64,000 nt of DNA from JADJYF01 sp965278995. GTDB taxonomy: Bacteria > Pseudomonadota > Gammaproteobacteria > Ga0077536. The position numbers and the translations under genes were made by a program. The stretch spans positions 868,001 to 932,000 of the forward strand of contig OZ257136.1 in NCBI GenBank assembly GCA_965278995.1, read 5' to 3'. Shown here piece after piece: positions 15,483 to 23,514 of the stretch; the first letter of the stretch is position 1; each line of letters starts with the position of its first letter. The notes under the pieces are model-generated. The model saw only the letters and a program-made list of their open reading frames with translations. It did not search any database and had not been told where the DNA came from.

Positions 15483-16313
15483 ATGGCTTCTGCACCGAAG
15501 AAGGTCGCCGAGCGCATTGTCGCCGGCATCAAGCGCTATCAATCTGTTCTCGAGGCGGCCAGGGCCCGCGACGTCGGCGAAGCGGATACTGTCACTATCA
15601 TCAAAGATATGCTGGCAGACATTTTCGGGTACGACAAATATTCGGAAGTCACTTCCGAGTTCGCTATCCGCGGCACGTTCTGCGACCTGGCAACGAAAAT
15701 CGACGGCCAACTACAGGCGTTGATCGAAGTGAAAGCGATCGGCCTCGATCTGAAAAGTGCGCACGTAAAGCAAGCCGTCGACTATGCTGCGAACCAGGGC
15801 GTCGACTGGGTGCTGCTGACGAACGGAATCGTATGGCGTGTTTATAGGATTGTGTTTGCGAAGCCCATCGACCAGGAATTGGTCATCGATATCGACTTTT
15901 CGAAATTAAACTACCGAAGCGCGGATCACGTTGACCAGCTCTATCTGTGGTGCAAGGAAGGCTGGATCCGGTCTGTCCTAAGCGAGTACCACAGCCAGCG
16001 GCAGGCGCTTAGCCGATTCTTCGTTGGTGCCATGCTCCTGACCGACCCTGTCGTCGAGGTAATTCGCCGCGAGTTACGGCGCGTCTCGCCAGACGTGAAA
16101 ATCGACGCCGAGCAGCTGCGTGGCGTGATCGCCAATGAAGTAATCAAACGCGAGGTGATGGAAGGCGACAAGGCCGACGAGGCGAAGAAGAAAATTTCCA
16201 AGGCAGCGAAAAAAACGCTTCGAACCGGTCACGCGCCAGTCAAAGGAATTGGTGACTCCACCGCGGAGAGGATTGCGGCCGCTGACGCGGGGGAGACTGG
16301 CCAAGCGGAGTAG
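15483..16313 (+). CDS. Stand-alone type I restriction HsdR-N-like nuclease domain protein
   Basis: The 276-residue protein matches the N-terminal nuclease domain of type I restriction subunit R without its helicase. F-G-Y-D-K-Y-S-E-V-T-S-E-F is followed by C-D-L-A (Asp near residue 67) and I-E-V-K-A (residues 81-85), the D...ExK arrangement of PD-(D/E)xK enzymes. A V-D-Y-A-A-N-Q-G-V-D-W-V-L-L-T-N-G stretch follows, typical of this domain. The C-terminus is Lys-rich and ends in a short helix-hairpin-helix-like K-G-I-G-D-S-T-A-E-R that could bind DNA. Such single-gene HsdR_N proteins recur in mobile elements, and a defence or anti-competitor role is plausible. A purine-rich GGGAGAG precedes the ATG. 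Confidence 0.75.
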   Translation: MASAPKKVAERIVAGIKRYQSVLEAARARDVGEADTVTIIKDMLADIFGYDKYSEVTSEFAIRGTFCDLATKIDGQLQALIEVKAIGLDLKSAHVKQAVDYAANQGVDWVLLTNGIVWRVYRIVFAKPIDQELVIDIDFSKLNYRSADHVDQLYLWCKEGWIRSVLSEYHSQRQALSRFFVGAMLLTDPVVEVIRRELRRVSPDVKIDAEQLRGVIANEVIKREVMEGDKADEAKKKISKAAKKTLRTGHAPVKGIGDSTAERIAAADAGETGQAE

Positions 16314-16352
16314 TTCCGCCAAAGCTGCGCTGCTAGCTCGGCCAATTCGCGA

Positions 16353-16583
16353 ATGCCGTACAAAATGCCGTACAGAATTCGAATCCGCCTGTTGTCGCTC
16401 GCAAGCTACATCCATGACCCCACCGGTCAGCCCGGTGCGCCGGAAGACGTCATGCGTCGAAGCGGCAAGGGCCTGGTCGACGCATTCCATGAGTACCACG
16501 TCGCAGAGCTTCGAGGGTTGCGCACAAGATACCCACACGCGCAGCTGACGTGGCCCTCGGGAAAGGTGCCGACGCTGGGATGA
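16353..16583 (+). CDS. Small hypothetical protein
   Basis: A 76-residue frame begins 40 bases after the nuclease gene. It starts M-P-Y-K-M-P-Y-R, and the last two thirds (D-P-T-G-Q-P-G-A-P-E-D and A-F-H-E-Y-H-V-A-E-L) look like real coding sequence. Its stop overlaps the next ATG (ATGA). No domain is recognised. The repeated GCCGTACAAAAT / GCCGTACAGAAT at the start is a short local duplication. Confidence 0.4.
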   Translation: MPYKMPYRIRIRLLSLASYIHDPTGQPGAPEDVMRRSGKGLVDAFHEYHVAELRGLRTRYPHAQLTWPSGKVPTLG

Positions 16584-16714
16584 GGCAGCTGGGTGTCGGT
16601 GTGGGCGATGAATACACGCGCGTCCTGGGAAGCGATGCGGCGCTATTCCGACGGCTGAGCGACCTGCAGGCTGCGATCGACGGTAGCGAACCAGGCGGTG
16701 AAGGGGCAGCGTAG
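16580..16714 (+). CDS. Very small hypothetical protein
   Basis: A 44-residue frame starts with an ATG overlapping the stop of the preceding small gene. The predicted product is acidic (D-E-Y-T-R-V-L-G-S-D, ending G-G-E-G-A-A) with a short amphipathic helix. It ends 27 bases before the convergent gene at 16742. The coding case rests only on the overlap and plausible composition. Confidence 0.3.
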   Translation: MRQLGVGVGDEYTRVLGSDAALFRRLSDLQAAIDGSEPGGEGAA

Positions 16715-16741
16715 CATTCCGGCTACTTCATCCTTAGGAGG

Positions 16742-17650
16742 TTACCGGGGAATTTCGAGTTTTTTAGAAACCGCTTCCCAGGAAAAATCATGAATTATTC
16801 CAGTGACAGCAGCAAACCATCGCTTGTTTCCAGGCATCGACGGCGAGTGACGCTTTAACCATTTTGACGTCATCGTGCTTCTGACGTCATAAGATTGCAT
16901 CCAATAGCGATTCATATCTGTAGGGTCCGGAACAATTACACCGTTTATTCCTTTTTGCGCAACCATCCCGACTCCGCGCCGGATGTTGATTGTGCAGATA
17001 GCCGTATCTGTCGACACAGTGATTACGCGCTGGCCGAGTTCGTGAGTGCTTTGTATTATCGATCCTGGCGGCAGCGAAAACGAATTAAAGGCAAATACAT
17101 CGGGTTTGTCGAACAGACGATTATGCCTGAATTTCTTCCTTAGCTCTGCCGCAGAGATTTTCGTGCCTGGAGTCTTCGATGCTGCTGGTAGCTCGCGGCT
17201 TTCTCCTGCTGGAAGACTGTACTTTTCAATCTCAAAATCCCAGTTGGCTTGAAAGTAAATTGCGATTGAGGTCAGGATTCCATATTCAATTGCATCAAGT
17301 CCTTTTTCACCTTCGAAATCAGATCGTGTAATTGCTCTGACAGAGGGCGACACCTTGCTAAGGTTCACAAAGAGCATTCCAACGGTCAGGTCGTACGGTC
17401 CGAGAGGTTCTCCGAACGTTAATCGATCAGATTTACTATCAATAAAGAGCGCAATCTTTGACGTTTTGGACAACGATTCGCTGATGAAATACGGAAACAC
17501 GGCGATGCACGCAGGCAGGAGCGCTGCGAGTGCAATTCCCACATTTGTTAATGCATCAGGCGCTGCTGCATTCCGCCACACCGCAACTGCGAGACCAATA
17601 GCAAGACAGGCGAATACTGTAACTGCGATGCGAACAGCGTAAGAATCCAC
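16742..17650 (-). CDS. Membrane-anchored protein of unknown function
   Basis: The 302-residue product (GTG start) has two N-terminal membrane helices (about residues 7-25 and 34-56) and a soluble domain of about 240 residues without cysteine pairs or known catalytic motifs. It is the second gene of a minus-strand pair, 17 bases after the first gene's stop. The region is visibly less GC-rich than the rest of the window, a sign of separate acquisition. The layout of a short double-helix anchor plus a soluble domain next to another membrane protein resembles effector/sensor pairs in defence islands, but nothing in the sequence identifies a family. Confidence 0.6.
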   Translation of the reverse strand: MDSYAVRIAVTVFACLAIGLAVAVWRNAAAPDALTNVGIALAALLPACIAVFPYFISESLSKTSKIALFIDSKSDRLTFGEPLGPYDLTVGMLFVNLSKVSPSVRAITRSDFEGEKGLDAIEYGILTSIAIYFQANWDFEIEKYSLPAGESRELPAASKTPGTKISAAELRKKFRHNRLFDKPDVFAFNSFSLPPGSIIQSTHELGQRVITVSTDTAICTINIRRGVGMVAQKGINGVIVPDPTDMNRYWMQSYDVRSTMTSKWLKRHSPSMPGNKRWFAAVTGIIHDFSWEAVSKKLEIPR

Positions 17651-17667
17651 TTTTAAGCTCGCGGCAG

Positions 17668-18114
17668 CTATATAGGTATGCGAGCTAAAGGAAGCGGAAT
17701 TTCGAGAACGTAGTGCGCCACGTACATAGCCCCCAGCACGACAGCAGCGATCCCGATGGCGCTCGCGATGCGAAATATAGTAGTTCGGACTTTATCCCAA
17801 ACGTCAGCGCGGTGTTCTTGTATCAAGATATCGAACGATTCGTTAACTAGTTCTTCGATCGCGTCACGAGCCCGCCGAATTTCTCGCTCCGTCGCATACG
17901 GGGTAATATCGGAATTGCCGATTCGTTCGTGCTGAAAGAGCGCTTTAGCGTCTTCCATATTTCCACCGCGCGCGCCTACCTGGATGCAATGATCCATCAA
18001 GCATTTCTGATGACGCTGTAACGCTGAGTCCAGAGCACCAATGGCAACGAGTAAACGTTGATTTTCGATGCAGGCCTGCAGACGTTTGGTGATGCGATCC
18101 TTCAAAGTATGCAT
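17668..18114 (-). CDS. Small single-pass membrane protein
   Basis: The 148-residue protein has a long charged helical N-terminal part (residues 1-105; Q-R-H-Q-K-C, R-E-I-R-R-A-R-D-A-I-E-E-L) and one hydrophobic helix near residues 112-138. The proline-rich end may lie in or beyond the membrane. It is the first gene of the minus-strand pair with the 302-residue membrane protein and is the gene nearest the right att site. This end of an island often carries accessory cargo. No family is recognised. Confidence 0.6.
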   Translation of the reverse strand: MHTLKDRITKRLQACIENQRLLVAIGALDSALQRHQKCLMDHCIQVGARGGNMEDAKALFQHERIGNSDITPYATEREIRRARDAIEELVNESFDILIQEHRADVWDKVRTTIFRIASAIGIAAVVLGAMYVAHYVLEIPLPLARIPI

Positions 18115-18222
18115 CGTGCGTCCTTGCGACTCATTTCACTAATTGTCGAGGGCGCAAATGGAGGTTTCAGCAACAACCCTTGTTGCATTCAATGCGCACC
18201 AGTAATTGCTCGCGTATTTTTA

Positions 18223-18243
18223 TGGTTACCCCTTGGTTACCCC
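18223..18243. promoter_or_regulatory. Right-end GGTTACCCC arm-type sites
   Basis: TGGTTACCCC occurs twice as an 11-base tandem (18223-18232 and 18234-18243), 56 bases inside the right att repeat. The same motif is present four times at the left end (1950-2019). Short conserved motifs at both ends of an island point to integrase or excisionase arm sites. Confidence 0.65.
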
Positions 18244-18298
18244 AAATGAGAATCGGCGGGCTTGGGATCGCAGATCAGGATCGTAACTAATTGTTATT

Positions 18299-18347
18299 AT
18301 TGGCTCCCCGGGACGGGCTCGAACCGCCGACCTAGTGATTAACAGTC
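18299..18347. repeat. attR, 49-bp direct repeat inside tRNA-Asn
   Basis: Identical to 1757-1805. The repeat covers the 3' part of the intact tRNA-Asn gene plus two bases beyond its CCA, so integration left the tRNA sequence unchanged. Confidence 0.95.
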
Positions 18348-18376
18348 ACCCGCTCTACCGACTGAGCTACCGGGGA
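18301..18376 (-). tRNA. tRNA-Asn (GTT), integration target of the island
   Basis: A 76-base cloverleaf on the minus strand with a TCCCCGG/CCGGGGA acceptor stem, anticodon loop CTGTTAA (anticodon GTT), GGTTCGAGCC T arm and an encoded CCA. Its 3' end faces the island and is duplicated at 1757-1805. Confidence 0.97.
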
Positions 18377-18532
18377 ATGGCGAAGCAGGCGCGTATGGTA
18401 CTGATGCCCCACTGATCGGTCAATTGCGACACGGCTGCATGGGAGCGCAGGTCGACGGCAGGTTCGAACCGTGTCGTGGCTGGTCGTGTACCATAGCCGA
18501 GCCTCAATCGACCGCAAGCAGATACCCTGCAG

Positions 18533-20578
18533 ATGTCATCGAACTCAGCACCGACGCCCAGAACGTTTCAACTGGTCTCCGATTTCGCGCCTGCCGGTGG
18601 GCAACCAGAGGCGATCGCGAGCCTGCTCGAAGGTATCGGAGCCGGTCTTTATCACCAGACGCTGCTCGGCGTGACCGGTTCCGGCAAGACCTTCACTGTA
18701 GCGAACATCATCGATACGACGCAGCGACCGACGCTGATTCTCGCGCCGAACAAGACCCTGGCCGCTCAGCTGTATGGCGAAATGCGCGATTTCTTTCCGC
18801 ACAATGCTGTCGAATATTTCGTCTCGTATTACGACTATTACCAGCCTGAAGCGTACGTTCCTGCGTCCGACACCTACATCGAGAAGGACGCCTCGATCAA
18901 CGATCACATCGAGCAGATGCGTCTGTCCGCGACCAAGGCGCTGCTCGAGCGCCCGGATACCATCATCGTGGCGACGGTCTCGGCAATCTATGGCCTCGGC
19001 GAGCCCGAAGAATATCACTCGATGGTGCTGCATCTGCGACGCGGCGACATCATCGACCAGCGCGCCATCCTGCGGCGTCTGACCGACATCCAGTACAAAC
19101 GCAACGATTACGAGCTTGAACGCGGCACCTATCGCGTGCGTGGCGAGATCATTGATATCTTCCCGGCCGAATCTGAGCGCGATGCATTGCGCGTCGAGCT
19201 GTTTGATGACGAAGTCGAATCGCTGGCCCTGTTCGACCCACTGACAGGCGAAGTGCTGCGCAAGATCCCGCGATTCACTATCTACCCGAAATCGCACTAC
19301 GTAACGACTCGCGAGACGGTTCTACATGCCGCGGAGACCATCAAGGTCGAGCTGAAAGAGCGACTCGAGCAATTACGTTCGTTGAACAAGCTGGTCGAAG
19401 CACAGCGGCTCGAGCAGCGGACCCGTTTCGATCTCGAGATGATGGTCGAGATCGGCTATTGCAACGGTATCGAGAACTACAGCCGTCATTTGTCGGGGCG
19501 TGCGGCTGGCGAACCGCCGGCGACATTGTTCGAGTATCTGCCCAAAGGCGCCCTGCTGGTCGTCGATGAAAGCCATGTCACGATTCCTCAGCTGGGTGGG
19601 ATGTATCGTGGCGATCGTTCGCGCAAGGAAAACCTCGTCGAATACGGTTTTCGACTGCCTTCGGCGCTCGACAATCGCCCGCTCAAGTTCGAAGAATGGG
19701 AGCAGATGGCACCGCAGATGATATTCGTCTCGGCGACCCCGGGCGCCTACGAGCAGAAGCTGGCAGGCAGGGTGGTTGAGCTCGTAGTGCGGCCTACCGG
19801 CCTGATCGACCCGATTGTCGAGGTGCGGCCTGCGCGCAGCCAGGTCGACGACCTGTTGTCTGAAATTAATCTGTGTGCAGCGCGGAACGAGCGTGTTCTG
19901 GTAACGACGCTGACCAAGCGTATGTCCGAGGATCTCACCGATTATCTCGGTGAACACGGTGTCCGTGTGCGCTATCTGCATTCGGATATCGATACCGTCG
20001 AACGTGTCGAAATTCTGCGCGACCTGCGTCTGGGTGAATTCGACGTGCTGGTCGGCATCAATCTGCTTCGCGAGGGACTCGATCTGCCGGAAGTCTCGCT
20101 GGTCGCAATCCTCGATGCCGACAAGGAGGGATTCCTGCGTTCCGACCGCTCGCTGATCCAGACGGTCGGCCGCGCGGCGCGTAATATCGGTGGGCGCGCC
20201 ATCATGTATGCCGACACCGTGACCGGCTCGATGCAGCGTGCACTCGACGAGATGAGTCGACGTCGCGAAGTACAGGTTGCTTACAATCTCACACACGGCA
20301 TCACCCCGACCGGGATCCAGAAACAGATTGCCGATATCCTCGAGGGTGCGCATACGCCGGGCGCAGGCGGTGCTCGCCGTTCGCAACGGGCGACACCGGC
20401 ACGCAGCGAGTATGCCGGTCTCTCGACCGAGGCGCTGATGAAGCGGGTCAAGCAGCTCGAGGAGCGTATGTATCGTCATGCGCGTGACCTCGAATTCGAA
20501 GCGGCGGCGCGCCTGCGCGACGAGATTGCGACCGTCAAGGCAAGCCTGCTCGATATGCCCGTTGCTTCGGGTCATTGA
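18533..20578 (+). CDS. uvrB: UvrABC excinuclease subunit B
   Basis: The 681-residue protein is UvrB, the damage-verifying helicase-like subunit of nucleotide excision repair. It has the N-terminal F-x-L-V-S-D-F-x-P-A-G-x-Q-P start, the Walker A G-V-T-G-S-G-K-T, and the beta-hairpin region (Y-Y-D-Y-Y-Q-P-E-A-Y-V-P). The DEAD-box-like V-V-D-E-S-H-V-T and helicase motif VI (Q-T-V-G-R-A-A-R-N) are also present, and a C-terminal UVR domain (E-R-M-Y-R-H-A-R-D-L-E-F-E-A-A) binds UvrC. The length is normal. No clear Shine-Dalgarno sequence precedes the ATG. It stands alone beside the tRNA-Asn/island boundary. Confidence 0.97.
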   Translation: MSSNSAPTPRTFQLVSDFAPAGGQPEAIASLLEGIGAGLYHQTLLGVTGSGKTFTVANIIDTTQRPTLILAPNKTLAAQLYGEMRDFFPHNAVEYFVSYYDYYQPEAYVPASDTYIEKDASINDHIEQMRLSATKALLERPDTIIVATVSAIYGLGEPEEYHSMVLHLRRGDIIDQRAILRRLTDIQYKRNDYELERGTYRVRGEIIDIFPAESERDALRVELFDDEVESLALFDPLTGEVLRKIPRFTIYPKSHYVTTRETVLHAAETIKVELKERLEQLRSLNKLVEAQRLEQRTRFDLEMMVEIGYCNGIENYSRHLSGRAAGEPPATLFEYLPKGALLVVDESHVTIPQLGGMYRGDRSRKENLVEYGFRLPSALDNRPLKFEEWEQMAPQMIFVSATPGAYEQKLAGRVVELVVRPTGLIDPIVEVRPARSQVDDLLSEINLCAARNERVLVTTLTKRMSEDLTDYLGEHGVRVRYLHSDIDTVERVEILRDLRLGEFDVLVGINLLREGLDLPEVSLVAILDADKEGFLRSDRSLIQTVGRAARNIGGRAIMYADTVTGSMQRALDEMSRRREVQVAYNLTHGITPTGIQKQIADILEGAHTPGAGGARRSQRATPARSEYAGLSTEALMKRVKQLEERMYRHARDLEFEAAARLRDEIATVKASLLDMPVASGH

Positions 20579-20756
20579 AGGTGCACTGACTCCCTGGTCC
20601 AAGTGTGGCCAGCAGCGGATTAATTGTGTATTCTCTGCGCCCTTCGCTGGCTGCCATGCCCGCTCGCCATTGCCACCCGACCGCCTGCCATCCGCGGCAG
20701 TCCGCCAGGGGCACCGGCGTGAGCTACTGGGCAGGCGCCGGCGACCAAGAAACGAC

Positions 20757-20833
20757 AGGCGCGTAGCTCAGCTGGTTAGAGCACCACCTTGACATGGTGG
20801 GGGTCGTTGGTTCGAGTCCAATCGCGCCTACCA
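20757..20833 (+). tRNA. tRNA-Val (GAC)
   Basis: A 77-base cloverleaf with an AGGCGCG/CGCGCCT acceptor stem, anticodon stem-loop CCACC-TTGACAT-GGTGG (anticodon GAC), GTTCGAGT T loop and an encoded CCA. The rest of the 20579-20963 gap holds nothing else I can recognise. Confidence 0.97.
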
Positions 20834-20963
20834 ATTCATCCAGGGATAGTCCCGAGGAACCGGGCTTGCTGCCGTCGCTGGTCGCGTCTCGAACGCGAAT
20901 CGACAAGCGCGGGTTCAGCAGTTCCGTATTCGATGACCGCTCGTACAGGTCACGGAGTCAGTC

Positions 20964-22877
20964 ATGCCCGCCATTACCTTACCCGACGGCAGTCAGCGAC
21001 ATTTCGATCGCGCACTCACAGTGCATGACGTGGCTGCAGACATCGGCCCTGGCCTGGCCAAAGCGGCGCTTGGCGGCCGAGTCAACGGGCGCGAAGTCGA
21101 TACCAGCTTCCTGATTGAACAGGACAGCGAACTCGCCATCATCACCGCGCGCGATCCGGCAGGCCTTGAGATTATCCGGCACAGCACCGCGCATCTGTTG
21201 GCACAGGCCGTCAAGCAGCTCTATCCCACTGCGCAGGTCACCATCGGTCCGGTCATCGCTGACGGGTTCTATTACGATTTTGCTTTCGAACGCGCTTTTA
21301 CGCCCGATGACCTGGTTGCCATCGAAGCGAAAATGGTCGAACTCGCCGAAGCTGATTTCACGGTTACCCGCCAGATCATGTCGCGCGATGCCGCCGTCGA
21401 ATTCTTTCGTGTCCAGGGCGAGCACTACAAGGCTGAAATCATCGCTTCGATTCCCGCTGAGCAGACGATTTCGCTGTATGGCCAGGGCGATTTTGTTGAT
21501 CTGTGCCGCGGCCCGCACGTGCCGAGCACTGGGCGCCTGAAAGCGTTCAAGCTGACCAAGATTGCCGGCGCCTACTGGCGCGGCGATTCCGCTAACGCAA
21601 TGCTGCAGCGGATTTACGGGACTGCGTGGGCCGAGAAAAAGGATCTCAAGGACTACCTCACCCGACTGGAGGAAGCCGAGAAGCGCGATCACCGCAAACT
21701 CGGGCGCAGCCTGGATCTGTTTCATTTCCAGGAAGAAGCCCCTGGTATGGTGTTCTGGCACGGCAAAGGCTGGACGCTCTATCAGGTCGTCGAACGATAC
21801 ATCCGCGACGTGTGCTACGCGGATTATCACGAAGTCCATACGCCGCAGGTACTCGACCGTTCGCTGTGGGAGAAGTCCGGGCACTGGGACAAATTCCACG
21901 ACATGATCTTCGCGACGCAGTCGGAGAACCGTGAGTACGCCATCAAACCGATGAACTGCCCGGGCCACGTGCAGCTGTTCAACCATGCGCTGCGCAGCTA
22001 CCGCGATCTCCCCTACCGCATTGCCGAATTCGGCATCGTCCATCGCAACGAGCCATCGGGCACCTTGCACGGGCTGCTTCGTGCGCGCCGCTTTACGCAG
22101 GACGATGGCCACATCTTCTGCGCCGAAGATATGCTGCAGGACGAAGTCAGTCGACTGATCGACATGACCTTCCGCGTCTATCGGGATTTCGGTTTTGACG
22201 ACATCGAGGTTGCTCTATCGCTGCGCCCGGCGCAGCGCGTTGGCGACGATGCGCTGTGGGACAAGGCCGAGGCGGCACTTGCGCTCGCCCTCGAGACCAA
22301 AGGTCTGGCCTTCCGCCTGCAGCCCGGCGAGGGCGCGTTTTATGGCCCGAAAATCGAATTCAGCCTTCGCGATTGCATCGGGCGGGTCTGGCAATGCGGC
22401 ACCGTGCAGGTCGATTTTTCCATGCCGGATCGCCTTGGCGCCCGCTATGTCGCCGCTGACGGCGAACGTCGGGTACCGGTCATGATCCACCGCGCCATCC
22501 TCGGATCGCTCGAACGTTTCATCGGAATTCTCATCGAACAGCATGCCGGCCGCTTCCCGGTCTGGCTCGCTCCGGTACAGGCGATTGCGCTGTCAATTAC
22601 CGAAAAGTATGCCGACTATGCCCGCGGATTAGCGGAAATCCTGAAAAATCAAGGGTTCCGAGTCGATGCAGACTTGAGAAACGAGAAGATCGGGCTTAAA
22701 ATCCGCGAGCACACCTTGCAGCGTGTCCCCTATCTGCTCGTCGTAGGCGAGCGAGAAATGGAACATCAGACAGTCGCCGTGCGTACGCACAGCGGAACCG
22801 ATATGGGCGAAATGTCGATAGACGATTTCGTGCAATCGCTCCGCCGGGAAGTCGTACAGCGCGGCATGAGTATTTGA
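20964..22877 (+). CDS. thrS: Threonyl-tRNA synthetase
   Basis: The 637-residue enzyme charges tRNA-Thr. Domains in order are an N-terminal TGS domain (residues 1-60), the N2 editing domain with H-S-T-A-H and later H-Y-K, and a class II catalytic core with N-C-P-G-H (zinc Cys), R-I-A-E-F-G (motif 2 region) and R-A-I-L-G-S-L-E-R (motif 3). The C-terminal anticodon-binding domain ends F-V-Q-S-L-R-R-E-V. GGAG six bases before the ATG supports the start. It heads the conserved translation operon; infC begins 20 bases after the stop. Confidence 0.97.
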   Translation: MPAITLPDGSQRHFDRALTVHDVAADIGPGLAKAALGGRVNGREVDTSFLIEQDSELAIITARDPAGLEIIRHSTAHLLAQAVKQLYPTAQVTIGPVIADGFYYDFAFERAFTPDDLVAIEAKMVELAEADFTVTRQIMSRDAAVEFFRVQGEHYKAEIIASIPAEQTISLYGQGDFVDLCRGPHVPSTGRLKAFKLTKIAGAYWRGDSANAMLQRIYGTAWAEKKDLKDYLTRLEEAEKRDHRKLGRSLDLFHFQEEAPGMVFWHGKGWTLYQVVERYIRDVCYADYHEVHTPQVLDRSLWEKSGHWDKFHDMIFATQSENREYAIKPMNCPGHVQLFNHALRSYRDLPYRIAEFGIVHRNEPSGTLHGLLRARRFTQDDGHIFCAEDMLQDEVSRLIDMTFRVYRDFGFDDIEVALSLRPAQRVGDDALWDKAEAALALALETKGLAFRLQPGEGAFYGPKIEFSLRDCIGRVWQCGTVQVDFSMPDRLGARYVAADGERRVPVMIHRAILGSLERFIGILIEQHAGRFPVWLAPVQAIALSITEKYADYARGLAEILKNQGFRVDADLRNEKIGLKIREHTLQRVPYLLVVGEREMEHQTVAVRTHSGTDMGEMSIDDFVQSLRREVVQRGMSI

Positions 22878-22896
22878 GTACCGGGAGGGTCGAAGT

Positions 22897-23415
22897 ATAG
22901 CCGCCGATAAAAAGAACCGCGTTAATGGTGAGATCAACGTTTCGCATGTCCGATTGATCGGAGCAGACGGAACCAATATGGGCGTAGTGCCCATTGAAGA
23001 TGCTCGCCGCCAAGCGGAAATCCATGAACTGGATCTGGTCGAAATCGTGCCCACGGCGGAGCCCCCCGTCTGCCGCGTGATGGATGTCGGCAAATTCCTG
23101 TTCGATCTGAGTAAGAAGCGCCACGCTGCCAAGCGCAAACAGAAGCAGATCCAGGTCAAGGAAATTAAATTCCGGCCGGGAACGGACGAAGGCGACTACC
23201 AGATCAAACTGCGCAATCTCAAGCGGTTCCTGGAGACGGGTGACAAGGTCAAAGTAACGCTGCGATTCCGCGGCCGTGAAATGGCGCACCAGGAACTCGG
23301 TGCAGTGATGCTGCGGCGCGTGGAAGCCGATCTGGGGGCACTCGGTAATGTCGAGCAGTTTCCAAAGCTCGAAGGCCGGCAGATGGTCATGGTCATCGCG
23401 CCCAAGCGCGTGTAG
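22897..23415 (+). CDS. infC: Translation initiation factor IF-3, AUA start codon
   Basis: IF-3 binds the 30S subunit and rejects non-standard start codons and initiator mismatches. No ATG, GTG or TTG lies at the expected position. The conserved N-terminus (A-A-D-K-K-N-R-V-N-G-E-I) is encoded in frame from an ATA at 22897, with GGGAGGG seven bases upstream. Starting at the first in-frame TTG (22954) would delete 19 conserved residues. From ATA the protein has 172 residues, close to the family norm, with the linker and the C-terminal domain (Q-V-K-E-I-K-F-R-P-G) intact. In E. coli infC uses AUU, and IF-3 represses its own translation through this rare start. AUA here implies the same feedback. 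Confidence 0.93.
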   Translation: MAADKKNRVNGEINVSHVRLIGADGTNMGVVPIEDARRQAEIHELDLVEIVPTAEPPVCRVMDVGKFLFDLSKKRHAAKRKQKQIQVKEIKFRPGTDEGDYQIKLRNLKRFLETGDKVKVTLRFRGREMAHQELGAVMLRRVEADLGALGNVEQFPKLEGRQMVMVIAPKRV

Positions 23416-23514
23416 CAGTGGCTGCCGCTGCGGCGGGCCAGGTAATAAACGCGTCGGCGCAGCCTGCACGGGTCAGGCGGCGGGCGGCGCATTGATGGTG
23501 AACGGAGAAATGGA

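Larger units (their letters stand above)
1757..18347. mobile_element. Integrated island in tRNA-Asn, phage-satellite (PICI-like) candidate
   Basis: Two identical 49-bp direct repeats (1757-1805 and 18299-18347) bound the segment. The right one is the 3' part of an intact tRNA-Asn gene, and the left one is a leftover tRNA 3' fragment. This is the standard footprint of a tyrosine integrase using a tRNA 3' end as attB, and a P4-type integrase lies just inside the left end. The content in order is int, a small unknown gene, an AlpA-like regulator, a CHC2 primase fragment, a broken RepA-like ATPase with iterons, unknown genes, a terminator, HNH plus small terminase, and cargo genes. No virion, large-terminase or lysis genes are present. 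Size (16.5 kb) and gene order resemble Gram-negative phage-inducible chromosomal islands. A decayed prophage is the alternative. Confidence 0.85.

Noticed and set aside
1757..18347. Complete prophage
   Set aside because: No large terminase, portal, capsid, tail, holin or lysin genes can be found on either strand.
22954..23415. infC starting at the TTG at 22954
   Set aside because: It would remove 19 conserved N-terminal residues that are in frame behind an ATA with an excellent ribosome site.
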